Shown here: positions 56,655 through 64,000 of the stretch, one piece after another
Layout: every line of letters starts with the position of its first letter
Position numbering within the stretch: the stretch's first letter is position 1
Source of the DNA: an uncultured Bryobacteraceae bacterium
Lineage (GTDB): Bacteria > Acidobacteriota > Terriglobia > Bryobacterales > Bryobacteraceae
DNA length: 64,000 bases
Direction of reading: 5' to 3'
Assembly: GCA_938027685.1 (NCBI GenBank)
Contig: CALJAM010000016.1
Span: 41,559-105,558, forward strand
The notes under the pieces: generated by a model
The model's database searches: none
Seen by the model: the letters and a program-made list of their open reading frames with translations, nothing else
What the model was told of the DNA's origin: nothing
Made by a program: the position numbers and the translations under genes

Positions 56655-56671
56655 GTCTCACGATACGAGAC
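56655..56671. promoter_or_regulatory. regulator 2 operator candidate upstream of TonB receptor 2
   Basis: GTCTCACGATACGAGAC has perfect GTCTC/GAGAC arms around a 7-base centre. Its reverse complement matches the site upstream of regulator 2 (57871) at 15 of 17 positions. It lies inside a longer perfect palindrome (56647-56679) with 13-bp arms that reaches the regulator 2 stop codon, so it could also form an mRNA hairpin. Confidence 0.72.
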
Positions 56672-56677
56672 GCAGGC

Positions 56678-57865
56678 CTAATCCGACATCAGTCGGTCCA
56701 GCGGGTAATAGCGGTCGACGTTCTCCCGCGTGATCAGAGCGTGCCGGGTGTAGGTGGCGGGGGGCACCGGCTTGCCCGTCAGGATCAGACGGGCCAGCCG
56801 TATGATCTGTTCCCCGTAGTGCTCTGGGAAGTAGGCCACCGAGCCCACCAACGGCGTGCGGCGCCGGCGCAGCTCGCTGCGAGCCTCCAGGGTCGCGTTC
56901 TGGCTCATGACGGCGCAGAGCTCGGCGCGTCCGGCTTCCTCGAATGCGCGGATCGCTCCTAAGGCGGACGGATCGTTACAGGCCAGCACTGCCGTGCGAG
57001 AGGGCGAGAGCAGGCGCAGGCGCCGGCGGACGACCTCCAGCGTGCAGTCAAAGGAACCCCTGCCATCCACCTGAAATCGCGGGACGCTCCGCGCGGAAGG
57101 CAGAGTCTCCAGCAAACCCTCGAGCATGCCGCTCACGCGCAGACGGGGCACGGCGCCGGCCCTTTCCTCGAAGATCTGCAGAATTGCGTCCAGCTCGCCG
57201 GCCCAGTGCTCCCGGATCCACTTGCCCAGCGCGCGGCCGCCCATCAGACCCGCTTCGTAGTTGTTGGCGCCGAAGTACACCGCGCCTGGATGAGGAATTT
57301 CCACGGCAATGATCGGGACCTTGGCCTCCACGAATCGCGCCGCAATGAGGGGCGCCACGCGTTCGTGGCTCTGAAATTCCACCACCAGCTCCACGCCCTC
57401 GCGGACCAACCTCTCCGCATCTCTCAGAGCTTTCTGCGGACTGCGGTGGCTGTCCAGCACCAACAGCTCCATTCCCGCCCGTTCAGCCGCGCGGTGCAGG
57501 CTGGAGGCCACATCCCGGGCGAAGGGAGTGTCCATTCCGCGCGTCGCGAAGCCGATGCGATGGCGCCTGTGGGAAACCATGCGCACGAGGCTGCGAAAGC
57601 ACCCTCCCTCCAATCTCTCCACCATCCCCTTATGAATGAGGGTCCGCAGCAGGCGCGAGGCCGTCGCCTTATGCAATCCGGTCCGCGCCGCGAGGACTTG
57701 CAAAGACGCTTTTTCGGTTTCGTCCTGGAAGGCTTTGAGCAATTCACAGGCGCGGTCGACCGCCTGCACCAGGTCTGTGGGCGGCGTCGGCCGGCGGAAG
57801 TCGCCGCCGCCCGTCCGGCCGCCGCCCTGCGTGGCGCGCCCGTTGAGCAAAACACGCGCGGGCAT
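56678..57865 (-). CDS. chimeric regulator 2: IclR-type HTH fused to LacI/RbsB-type sugar-binding domain
   Basis: A 395-aa regulator from ATG 57865, paralogous to regulator 1. After about 30 polar residues, an IclR-type HTH is visible (ACELLKAFQDETEKASLQVLAARTGLHKATASRLLRTL). The type I periplasmic-binding domain has HRIGFATRGMDTPFARDVASSL, LVREGVELVVEFQSHERVAPLIA, VPIIAVEIPHPGAVYFGANNYEAGLMGGRALGKW and ACNDPSALGAIRAFEEAG. Reading further upstream to 58024 would run into the divergent GH106 gene, so the internal start is preferred. A 17-bp palindrome ends 6 bases upstream of the ATG. It is followed by TonB receptor 2 on the same strand. Confidence 0.86.
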   Translation of the reverse strand: MPARVLLNGRATQGGGRTGGGDFRRPTPPTDLVQAVDRACELLKAFQDETEKASLQVLAARTGLHKATASRLLRTLIHKGMVERLEGGCFRSLVRMVSHRRHRIGFATRGMDTPFARDVASSLHRAAERAGMELLVLDSHRSPQKALRDAERLVREGVELVVEFQSHERVAPLIAARFVEAKVPIIAVEIPHPGAVYFGANNYEAGLMGGRALGKWIREHWAGELDAILQIFEERAGAVPRLRVSGMLEGLLETLPSARSVPRFQVDGRGSFDCTLEVVRRRLRLLSPSRTAVLACNDPSALGAIRAFEEAGRAELCAVMSQNATLEARSELRRRRTPLVGSVAYFPEHYGEQIIRLARLILTGKPVPPATYTRHALITRENVDRYYPLDRLMSD

Positions 57866-57870
57866 CGCGC

Positions 57871-57887
57871 GTCTCGTATTGCGAGAC
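57871..57887. promoter_or_regulatory. regulator 2 operator candidate in the divergent promoter with GH106
   Basis: GTCTCGTATTGCGAGAC has perfect GTCTC/GAGAC arms and centre GTATTGC. It lies 5 bases upstream of the regulator 2 ATG and about 50 bases upstream of the divergent GH106 start, where it could control both. The ATTGC centre is shared with the regulator 1 site at 43074. Confidence 0.74.
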
Positions 57888-57938
57888 AGGCGCCGCCGCT
57901 CTCCTTCCCCTTGCACGGCTCTTACGACTCGGACTTCA

Positions 57939-60900
57939 ATGTACCACGGAATGCGCGCAGCCATCCTCTTCGCCATTGTGCTGGCCGCCCTCTGGTTGGC
58001 CTCGCTGGCCGGCCCTGCGCTCACGGATCCCCTCGAAGCCGGTTTCCGCGACCCGCCTCCCGAAGCTCGGCCGTGGATTTACTTCCTGCTTCTCGACGGC
58101 TACCTCAACCGTGAGTGGGTCGAAAAGGAACTCGCCGAGTACCGCCGCGCCGGGGTTACGGGCCTCACGCTCTTTGACATGGGTGCCAGGGGCAGCGCCG
58201 CCACGCGTCCCCCCGCCGGTCCCCAATTTTTGAGTCCGGGTTCGGTGGCTGACATCGCCCGGGTGGTTAAGGTCGCAGGCGAGCTCGGAATGAAGGTCCA
58301 GCTCTCGGTTTCGAGCAGTTGGGACATGGGAGCCTCCTGGGTAACCCCGAACGAGGCAAGTAAGACGCTTGTACAGTCGCACCTCGAACTGCAGGGCCCT
58401 CAGGAATTCGACGCGCTCTTGCCCGCGCCGGAGATCCCCGCGCAGGCGCCTCGCGACGCCCAGGGGCGTCCGCTCTTTTATCGCGACCTCGCACTGCTCG
58501 CCATCAGGGATCCTGAGCTGCTTACAGGCTTCGAGTTTCTGTTCGAGCTCGAGGAACCCCTGCCCCGCCTTGTGGACCGGGTCGTTCTCTACAACGTCGA
58601 AAACCGCGCCACCGGGCACCGCTACGCTCGCCGCTTCGTGGTGGCCGTCTCCGAGACCTCGCGCGAGGAGCCGGCGTTCCGGGAAGTCTTGCGCGCCTCG
58701 CTGGAACCGCGCACCGGGCCCCAGGAGTTCCGCTTCCCGCCTGCCCGTGCCCGCTACGTTCGGCTCCGCATCCTCGACGGCGAAGGCGGTGAAGTACGCA
58801 AAGTGGCGCTCGCAGAATTCGAGGTTCTGACGACCGAGGGTTATAACGCCGTGCTTTCCTATCGCGCCCGCCGCCACTCTCTTGGAGGAAGGCTTTTGGA
58901 GTATACCTCCGCCCTCGGCACGCAGGGCGATTGGGCGGCGGAGAATTTGCACGACGGCCAGTGGCAGGGTCCGGCGCGATGCTGGGCTTCGAGCCCCCTA
59001 CCTGCTTTCGCGGTCCGGAGTCTCGATCAGATTGTGCGATTGGATAAGCATCTGGAGGCCGGCCGCTTGCATTGGAGCGTGCCCGCCGGTCGTTGGCTGC
59101 TGATCCGCTACGGCCTCGCCAACACGGGTGAGCGGCTCAAGGTCCCCAGTCCCAACTCCGACGGACTGGCTACGGATCATCTCAGTGGGGAGGTCACGCG
59201 GCGATACATTCGCGAGGTCGTGCGCCGATTGAGCCCGGCCGTCGGCGACTTCCGCAAGTCGGCCTTGCACGAACTTTACCTGGCCAGCTACGAGGTGCGC
59301 GGCATGCTGTGGAGCGAGAACTTTCTCGATGAGTTCCGGCGGCGTCGCGGTTACGATCTTGCTCCCTTCCTGCCCCTGCTCAGCGGCGCACGCATCGTCA
59401 GCCGCGAACTGGCAAGCCGCGTGTTGTTCGACTATCGCAAGACCTTGGGCGAAGTGGTCGTGGATGCCTACTACCGCGCAGCCGTGGATGAGGCGCATAA
59501 GGTCGGCCTGGGCCTGCATTCGGAAGCAGGCGGCCCCGGGCCTCCCGTACATCAGGTGCCTGTGTGCGCCTTGACTGCTCTTGGCGCGATTGACAGCGTG
59601 CGTGGCGAGTTCTGGCCTTTCCGCCCCGATTCGCCTCTGTGGGTGGTCAAGGAGACTGCGGCCGCGGCCCACATCTACAACAAGCCCATCGTTCATATGG
59701 AGGCCTTCACCAGCTTTCACCACTGGGAGGAAGCGCCCCAGGATCTGAAAGCCTCCGCGGACCGCGCCTTCTGCGAAGGCATGAATCATGTGGTGTGGCA
59801 CACCTCTTCGCATCAGCCCCCGGAGGCTGGCAAACCGGGCTGGGCCTACAGTGCAGGGACGCACCTGATGCCGAACGTGCCCTGGTGGCCGATGGCCAAG
59901 GACTTTCTCGAGTATCTGGCCCGCGTCTCGTTCCTGATGCAGCAGGGACGGTTTGTCGCCGACGTCCTTTACTACTACGGTGACGGCGGCTTTAATTTCG
60001 TTCCCCCTAAGCGCGTGGACCCTTCGCTCGGATTCGGGTTCGACTATGACGTGACGAATGTCGAAGTTCTGCTGCGGCTCCAGGTGCGCTCAGGCAAATT
60101 AGTTCTGCCGCACGGGATGCAGTACGAAATCCTCGTTCTGCCCGAGCGGCGCGACATGCACCCTCCGGTGCTCGAAAAAATCGAGCAACTCGTGGCCGAC
60201 GGGGCCGTAGTGGTCGGGCCGAAGCCTGTGCAGGCTTCGGGTTACGATCCCACAGGCGAGCGCGATCGCGCCGTGCGCGCTCTGGCGGAGAAGGTCTGGG
60301 GCCCCTGCGACGGAATTCGCGTTCGCGAGCACACCTACGGAAAAGGAAAGATCGTGTGGGGTCGCTCCCTTCGCGAAGTGTTGGCGGAGAGGGGAGTGAG
60401 TCCCGATGTAAACGTGCTCGGCCCTGCGAATGCCGCTCTGGATTTCATCCACAGGCAGACTCCGCAGGCCCACATCTACTTCGTACGGAACATGGCGAAA
60501 GAGCCGCTCATGGCGCATCTGGAATTTCGTATCCAGGGCAAGGTGCCCGAATTCTGGGACGCCGTCACCGGCGCTATCCGCGATGCCGGGCAGTACGAGA
60601 TCACTCCGCGCAGCGTGCGGTTGCCGGTGCGCTTCGAGTCCGAGGGCTCCCAGATCGTGGTCTTCCGGCGCGAGGCGAAGATCGGCAAGCGGAAGCCCGC
60701 TCAAACGCCCGTGTCGTTGCCGCCCATCGAGATCCGCGGTCCGTGGACGCTGGAATTCCCGACCAATTGGGGTGCCCCCGAGCGTGTGGTTCTGGAGCGG
60801 CTGATCCCCTGGACCCAGCATCCGGATCCCGGCGTACGCTGTTTCTCCGGCATGGCCACTTACCGGGTTCGATTCGAGGTGCCGGAAAGCTGGCTGCGGG

Positions 60901-61220
60901 ATGCGCGAGACCCGCACATCGAGTTGGGCAGCTTATGGGGGGCGGCGGAGGTTTTCCTTAACGACCGCCGGTTGGGAACGGCTTGGACGCCTCCCTTCCG
61001 CGTGGCCGCGACCGGGGCGCTCGAGAGCGGCCAGAACGACTTGGTGATCCGCGTGGCCAATAATTGGGCGAACCGGCTGGCTTGCGACGCGCGGGGCGAA
61101 GGCGGCGGCCCCTTCACGCGAACCAACATCACCGCGACGGGGGAGGTTCCCCGTCCTTGGGCCCGAGTGAATCTGCGGCCCTCCGGCCTCTTCGGCCCAG
61201 TACGCCTCCTGGCGCATTGA
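57939..61220 (+). CDS. secreted GH106-like alpha-L-rhamnosidase
   Basis: A 1093-aa exported enzyme. ATG 57939 starts MYHGMRAAILFAIVLAALW, a signal segment; ATG 57951 is an alternative. The N-terminal barrel has the GH106 hallmark sequence PPPEARPWIYFLLLDGYLNREWVEKELAEYRRAGVTG split here at LLDGYLNREW and GVTGLTLFDMG. Further blocks are LHELYLASYEVRG, LWSENFLDEFRRRRGYDL, HSEAGGPGPPVHQVPV and HMEAFTSFHHWEEAP. The C-terminal jelly-roll has GPWTLEFPTNWG and a typical GH106 end (RPSGLFGPVRLL). It is the only plus-strand gene in the locus, divergent from regulator 2. Confidence 0.87.
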   Translation: MYHGMRAAILFAIVLAALWLASLAGPALTDPLEAGFRDPPPEARPWIYFLLLDGYLNREWVEKELAEYRRAGVTGLTLFDMGARGSAATRPPAGPQFLSPGSVADIARVVKVAGELGMKVQLSVSSSWDMGASWVTPNEASKTLVQSHLELQGPQEFDALLPAPEIPAQAPRDAQGRPLFYRDLALLAIRDPELLTGFEFLFELEEPLPRLVDRVVLYNVENRATGHRYARRFVVAVSETSREEPAFREVLRASLEPRTGPQEFRFPPARARYVRLRILDGEGGEVRKVALAEFEVLTTEGYNAVLSYRARRHSLGGRLLEYTSALGTQGDWAAENLHDGQWQGPARCWASSPLPAFAVRSLDQIVRLDKHLEAGRLHWSVPAGRWLLIRYGLANTGERLKVPSPNSDGLATDHLSGEVTRRYIREVVRRLSPAVGDFRKSALHELYLASYEVRGMLWSENFLDEFRRRRGYDLAPFLPLLSGARIVSRELASRVLFDYRKTLGEVVVDAYYRAAVDEAHKVGLGLHSEAGGPGPPVHQVPVCALTALGAIDSVRGEFWPFRPDSPLWVVKETAAAAHIYNKPIVHMEAFTSFHHWEEAPQDLKASADRAFCEGMNHVVWHTSSHQPPEAGKPGWAYSAGTHLMPNVPWWPMAKDFLEYLARVSFLMQQGRFVADVLYYYGDGGFNFVPPKRVDPSLGFGFDYDVTNVEVLLRLQVRSGKLVLPHGMQYEILVLPERRDMHPPVLEKIEQLVADGAVVVGPKPVQASGYDPTGERDRAVRALAEKVWGPCDGIRVREHTYGKGKIVWGRSLREVLAERGVSPDVNVLGPANAALDFIHRQTPQAHIYFVRNMAKEPLMAHLEFRIQGKVPEFWDAVTGAIRDAGQYEITPRSVRLPVRFESEGSQIVVFRREAKIGKRKPAQTPVSLPPIEIRGPWTLEFPTNWGAPERVVLERLIPWTQHPDPGVRCFSGMATYRVRFEVPESWLRDARDPHIELGSLWGAAEVFLNDRRLGTAWTPPFRVAATGALESGQNDLVIRVANNWANRLACDARGEGGGPFTRTNITATGEVPRPWARVNLRPSGLFGPVRLLAH

Positions 61221-61283
61221 AGGCCGCTTGCGCCTTCGGCCCCGCCGAGGCTCCGGCGTGCCGGCAGCTCGTGCGGGGCAGCG

Positions 61284-63542
61284 TTACTTGCGGAATGGCA
61301 CGTCGTCCTTGCGAGGCGGGGCCGCCTCGGGACCGCTGCCCGGCGCCCAAAGCTGCGCGATCGTGATGTCCTGCTCCACCTTGGCTGTCAAGGCCCGCAC
61401 ATCGACCCACCCCACGCGGTTGTAAAGGATCGGCTGCTCGTACTGCCGTGTGTATGCATCGGCATAGCGTTTCCAGTGATCAAGTGCGTTCCGGAGATGC
61501 CGGATGGCCGCCTCTCGGTGTGAGGCCGCCGAGGTGCGGTCGAAAAGCGCCAACTCCGCCGCGCCGCGGATCTTCTCGGCGTAGTAGTTGCCTAGGTGAG
61601 CCATGGCCGTCAGATCGCCTAGGGTCTCGCGAGCCTCTTTCGACAGCCCGTGCCGACCACGCAAACGAGGCAGTGCCTGGAGCACCTCCCGGGCGTATCC
61701 GGCCAGCGCATCCGCTACCTCCAACGGACCTTCGCCTCGCCAGGGCTCACCGGCCAGTTTCTTGGCCCGCCATTCGAGGATGCTGATCAGGCCGCTGCCC
61801 GGCATGGTGCGCCCTTCGATGAAATCCCGGACCGTGTAGAAGCCCTTGTAACGCGGGTGGCTAAGACAGGCCTCCGGAAACCAGCGCAGGTCGATATCGC
61901 CCCAGAAGAAACTCGTGATCTTGGGAAAAATTTTCGACGCCGTCTTCCAGACTCCGAACAGGAGCTTCGCGTCCAACTCCGGAAAACGGTTGGCTAGCGC
62001 TCTCTCGAACACGGCATCCGGCAGGCTGGGATCGTAGCTCAGCCGGCCCCAGATCATGAAACCGTACCATCGTTTTCTCAGCATGGTCTGCCGGGGCGTG
62101 TCCGGCGATTTGCTCAGAAACTCTCTACCCCAAATGGTGCCGTCAGGTCCCATGTAGTAGCCTGCCAACTTATCCGGACCCGGCATGTGGGCGATGTACT
62201 GCCGCGCATAATCCGGGTCGCCCCACCGGAAGCTGTAATAATCGTCATCGCGGACGGTCAGCCAGGTGCGCAGTTTCGGGGAAAGCAGGGGCAGCGCCGG
62301 CGCGAGAAAGGGAGGGTTAGGAATCGAGTACATGTGGGCGATCGAGTATTTGAAGCTCAGATCGAAGGGTCCGGGGTAATCCTTCCACTCGCGCAGAATC
62401 TCGTCATGGCTGGTCATGTGATAGCGGTGGATCATGCGAACCTGACGCCAAGGCTGAACTTTCAATGCATCGCTTACGCCCAGCCCGTAAGTCTTCCATA
62501 GGAACCTCTCTTTGGAGTGCTCCCCCTCGAGGTTCCTCATGTTCTCGCCCGCCGTGATGCCGAAGCCGGCCAGCAGCGGATAAGTCAGAACCATTTCGCG
62601 CACGGCGGCGCGCAGGTATGCGACCGTCGTCGGGTTGGTCTGGTCATTGGTGATGCCGTGCTTGCCTTCCGCCCCGAAGGTGAACAGATTCCAGGTGAAC
62701 CAGTAGACCTCGATGCCCCGATCGTGGGCCATCTGCATCACGTCCCGCCAGAACTGTATCTTCTGATCGATGGTCATGGTTCGCACCACTTCGACGTCTT
62801 GCAGCAGCTCCGGACGGACCATGTCGCTGCCTGAGTGACTATAGGTGTCGTCCATAGGGACGCGGGTGCGCCAGACGTCGTCGAGTGCCACCTCGGGAAA
62901 CTCGGGAATCTTGACCAGGGAAGGGAAGGGATGCAGGTTCCACAGGGTGAGGACGTTGAATCGGAAGCGCGCCATGTCGTCGAGAAACTCCCTCCAGAAG
63001 TCGAGGCTCCACATTTCGGGGATATTTTTCTGCGCCTGATGGCTGTTGTCGGAGTAACTCGGTGTTCTTAAGTCAAGAGGTATGTTGAACTTGATGCCGC
63101 GACGCGCAATGTGAGGCGAGTGGTTGCTCTCCTGCACGTCCATGATCGTGCCGAATGAGATGGCCTCGGCAAGGTCCAAACCCCCGTACATGGCTCCCGT
63201 GCTGTCGGCGCCCAGCACCGCCAGCGTGAGTTGACCGGGCCGTTCGGAGCGACGGATGGCGTAGGACTGCGGCAGGTTCGACTCCGGCGGTTTGAGCTGC
63301 AGCACGTGCGCCACCTTGCGAGCATCGGCCCCGGCCGCGAGGACGATGCGGAGCGCGACGGGCCGGTCAAGAGCGTTCAGCGGTTCTTCCGAAAGCGCCT
63401 GGTTGCGGACGACTGCGGCGCGCCGGATTTCCGAGGCCGCAAATCGTAGTAGCGGGTCGCGCGTGTCGTAGACCAGTGACCACGGCGACGGCTGAGCCCC
63501 GGCCCAGAACGTGATCAGACCTAACGCAAGCACCCCGTGCAT
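61284..63542 (-). CDS. secreted GH67/GH20-like glycoside hydrolase (alpha-glucuronidase N-terminal-domain type)
   Basis: A 752-aa protein from ATG 63542, supported by GGGAG 7 bases upstream; an in-frame start at 63602 lacks one. The signal peptide ends near GAQPSPW. Residues 20-130 resemble the GH20b/GH67 N-terminal domain (LTLAVLGADSTGAMYGGLDLAEAI). The barrel has RRGIKFNIPLDLRTPSYSDN, FRFNVLTLWNLHPFP, GIEVYWFTWNLFTFG and FGITAGENM, suggesting an alpha-glucuronidase- or hexosaminidase-like enzyme. The C-terminal 150 residues are helical. It is convergent with GH106, with 63 bases between stops. Confidence 0.75.
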   Translation of the reverse strand: MHGVLALGLITFWAGAQPSPWSLVYDTRDPLLRFAASEIRRAAVVRNQALSEEPLNALDRPVALRIVLAAGADARKVAHVLQLKPPESNLPQSYAIRRSERPGQLTLAVLGADSTGAMYGGLDLAEAISFGTIMDVQESNHSPHIARRGIKFNIPLDLRTPSYSDNSHQAQKNIPEMWSLDFWREFLDDMARFRFNVLTLWNLHPFPSLVKIPEFPEVALDDVWRTRVPMDDTYSHSGSDMVRPELLQDVEVVRTMTIDQKIQFWRDVMQMAHDRGIEVYWFTWNLFTFGAEGKHGITNDQTNPTTVAYLRAAVREMVLTYPLLAGFGITAGENMRNLEGEHSKERFLWKTYGLGVSDALKVQPWRQVRMIHRYHMTSHDEILREWKDYPGPFDLSFKYSIAHMYSIPNPPFLAPALPLLSPKLRTWLTVRDDDYYSFRWGDPDYARQYIAHMPGPDKLAGYYMGPDGTIWGREFLSKSPDTPRQTMLRKRWYGFMIWGRLSYDPSLPDAVFERALANRFPELDAKLLFGVWKTASKIFPKITSFFWGDIDLRWFPEACLSHPRYKGFYTVRDFIEGRTMPGSGLISILEWRAKKLAGEPWRGEGPLEVADALAGYAREVLQALPRLRGRHGLSKEARETLGDLTAMAHLGNYYAEKIRGAAELALFDRTSAASHREAAIRHLRNALDHWKRYADAYTRQYEQPILYNRVGWVDVRALTAKVEQDITIAQLWAPGSGPEAAPPRKDDVPFRK

Positions 63543-64000
63543 CGCTTGTCTCCCGGTGAATTCTACGACACGGATCGCAGCCCGATGTGTGGTCCATACC
63601 ACGGCCGGCTCGGGCGGGGACCTGTGGTATCCGCGCGCCCAACGGCCCGCAGGAGCCGCGCAGGCTCAGCTGACCCCGCTGCGTCAACGTCCCGCATTGC
63701 GACCTCCCATGGCATGGAGGACGCCACGGCGCCTCTGCGTACCTTTCCGGTGGCGAGCCAATTGGATCTATGCGTAGGCGAGACGAGGACGTCGTCGAAC
63801 CTTTTCTGGAGTGCGAAGCTGAAGAAAACAGCGGATGGAGTATAGGAGCTCGTCGAACAAAGGTGTTCGCGGGGACGGATGACTTGCTCGGTAGCAACTA
63901 ATCAGAGGCTGGCTCGTCCTGAGAGGCTGATCGCGCGCCCGGCCGGTCGGTCCGCACGCGCCCTTCCCAGGCCTTTGGCGGCGCCTTGCGGGCGTTCTCC
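63543..64000. other. 458-bp stretch without a supportable gene
   Basis: I see no reading frame with family-like composition or a ribosome-binding site in this stretch. It includes the upstream region of the GH67-like gene. A partial resemblance to the regulator 2 site (GTCCCGCATTGCGACCT, 63689-63705) has poor arm symmetry. The next gene probably starts beyond the window. Confidence 0.4.

Noticed and set aside
63689..63705. GTCCCGCATTGCGACCT upstream of the GH67-like gene as a regulator 2 operator
   Set aside because: It keeps the ATTGCGA centre but its arms are not symmetric, so it was not listed as an operator.

Overview
The window looks like a chromosomal segment of an Acidobacteriota bacterium, most likely from the Bryobacterales/Solibacterales (Candidatus Solibacter-like) group. 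This is an inference from high GC, very large Oar-type TonB-dependent receptors with N-terminal carboxypeptidase-regulatory-like domains, an alternative complex III locus, and many secreted glycosidases and beta-propeller proteins. No ribosomal RNA or taxonomic marker is present to confirm it.

Region 1 (1-11,061, all minus strand) is a respiratory super-operon. It runs actA-actB-actC-actD-actE-actF, a small membrane protein, sco1, coxB, coxA and coxC, with coxC cut by the window edge. Most junctions are 4-base ATGA stop/start overlaps. Together these encode a quinol:cytochrome c oxidoreductase (alternative complex III) feeding an A2-type caa3 oxidase.

Region 2 (11,251-20,431) holds secreted proteins: a GH42-like glycosidase, a DUF3108 protein, an SGNH hydrolase, an uncharacterised secreted protein and an exported RraA-like protein. 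Two neighbouring genes are broken. A BNR_4 propeller gene has a one-base frameshift, and a GT39-type glycosyltransferase has an in-frame TAA.

Region 3 (20,474-37,738) is mostly housekeeping and signalling. It contains a hybrid histidine kinase, tRNA-Leu(UAG), a degenerate PaaK-like protein, a NarX/NarL-type two-component pair, a split transketolase, a TGS GTPase, RibF, an MBL-fold hydrolase, DUF1844, MazG, an Asp/Glu racemase, a triheme cytochrome c7, a PH-like membrane protein, a YdcF-like protein, an ABC exporter, a secreted propeller protein and MsrA. A heavily decayed glycosidase pseudogene follows.

Region 4 (39,152-63,542) resembles a polysaccharide-utilisation locus without SusCD. It carries two Oar/TonB receptors, each preceded on the same strand by a chimeric regulator with an IclR-type helix-turn-helix fused to a LacI/RbsB-type sugar-binding domain. 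Between and around them are a DUF5060 glycosidase, a GH99-like (WbsX) protein, a GH106 rhamnosidase-like enzyme, a GH67/GH20-like enzyme, an arabinose/fucose isomerase-like protein, a second racemase-family protein and two ACS-type MFS transporters.

The strongest novelty candidate is in region 4. Each chimeric regulator appears to have its own 17-bp palindromic operator with 5-bp arms around a 7-bp centre. The operator occurs both just upstream of the regulator and upstream of its TonB receptor. Regulator 1 sites carry GTTCC/GGAAC arms, with further copies before the DUF5060 operon. Regulator 2 sites carry GTCTC/GAGAC arms, and one of them sits in the divergent promoter shared with the GH106 gene.
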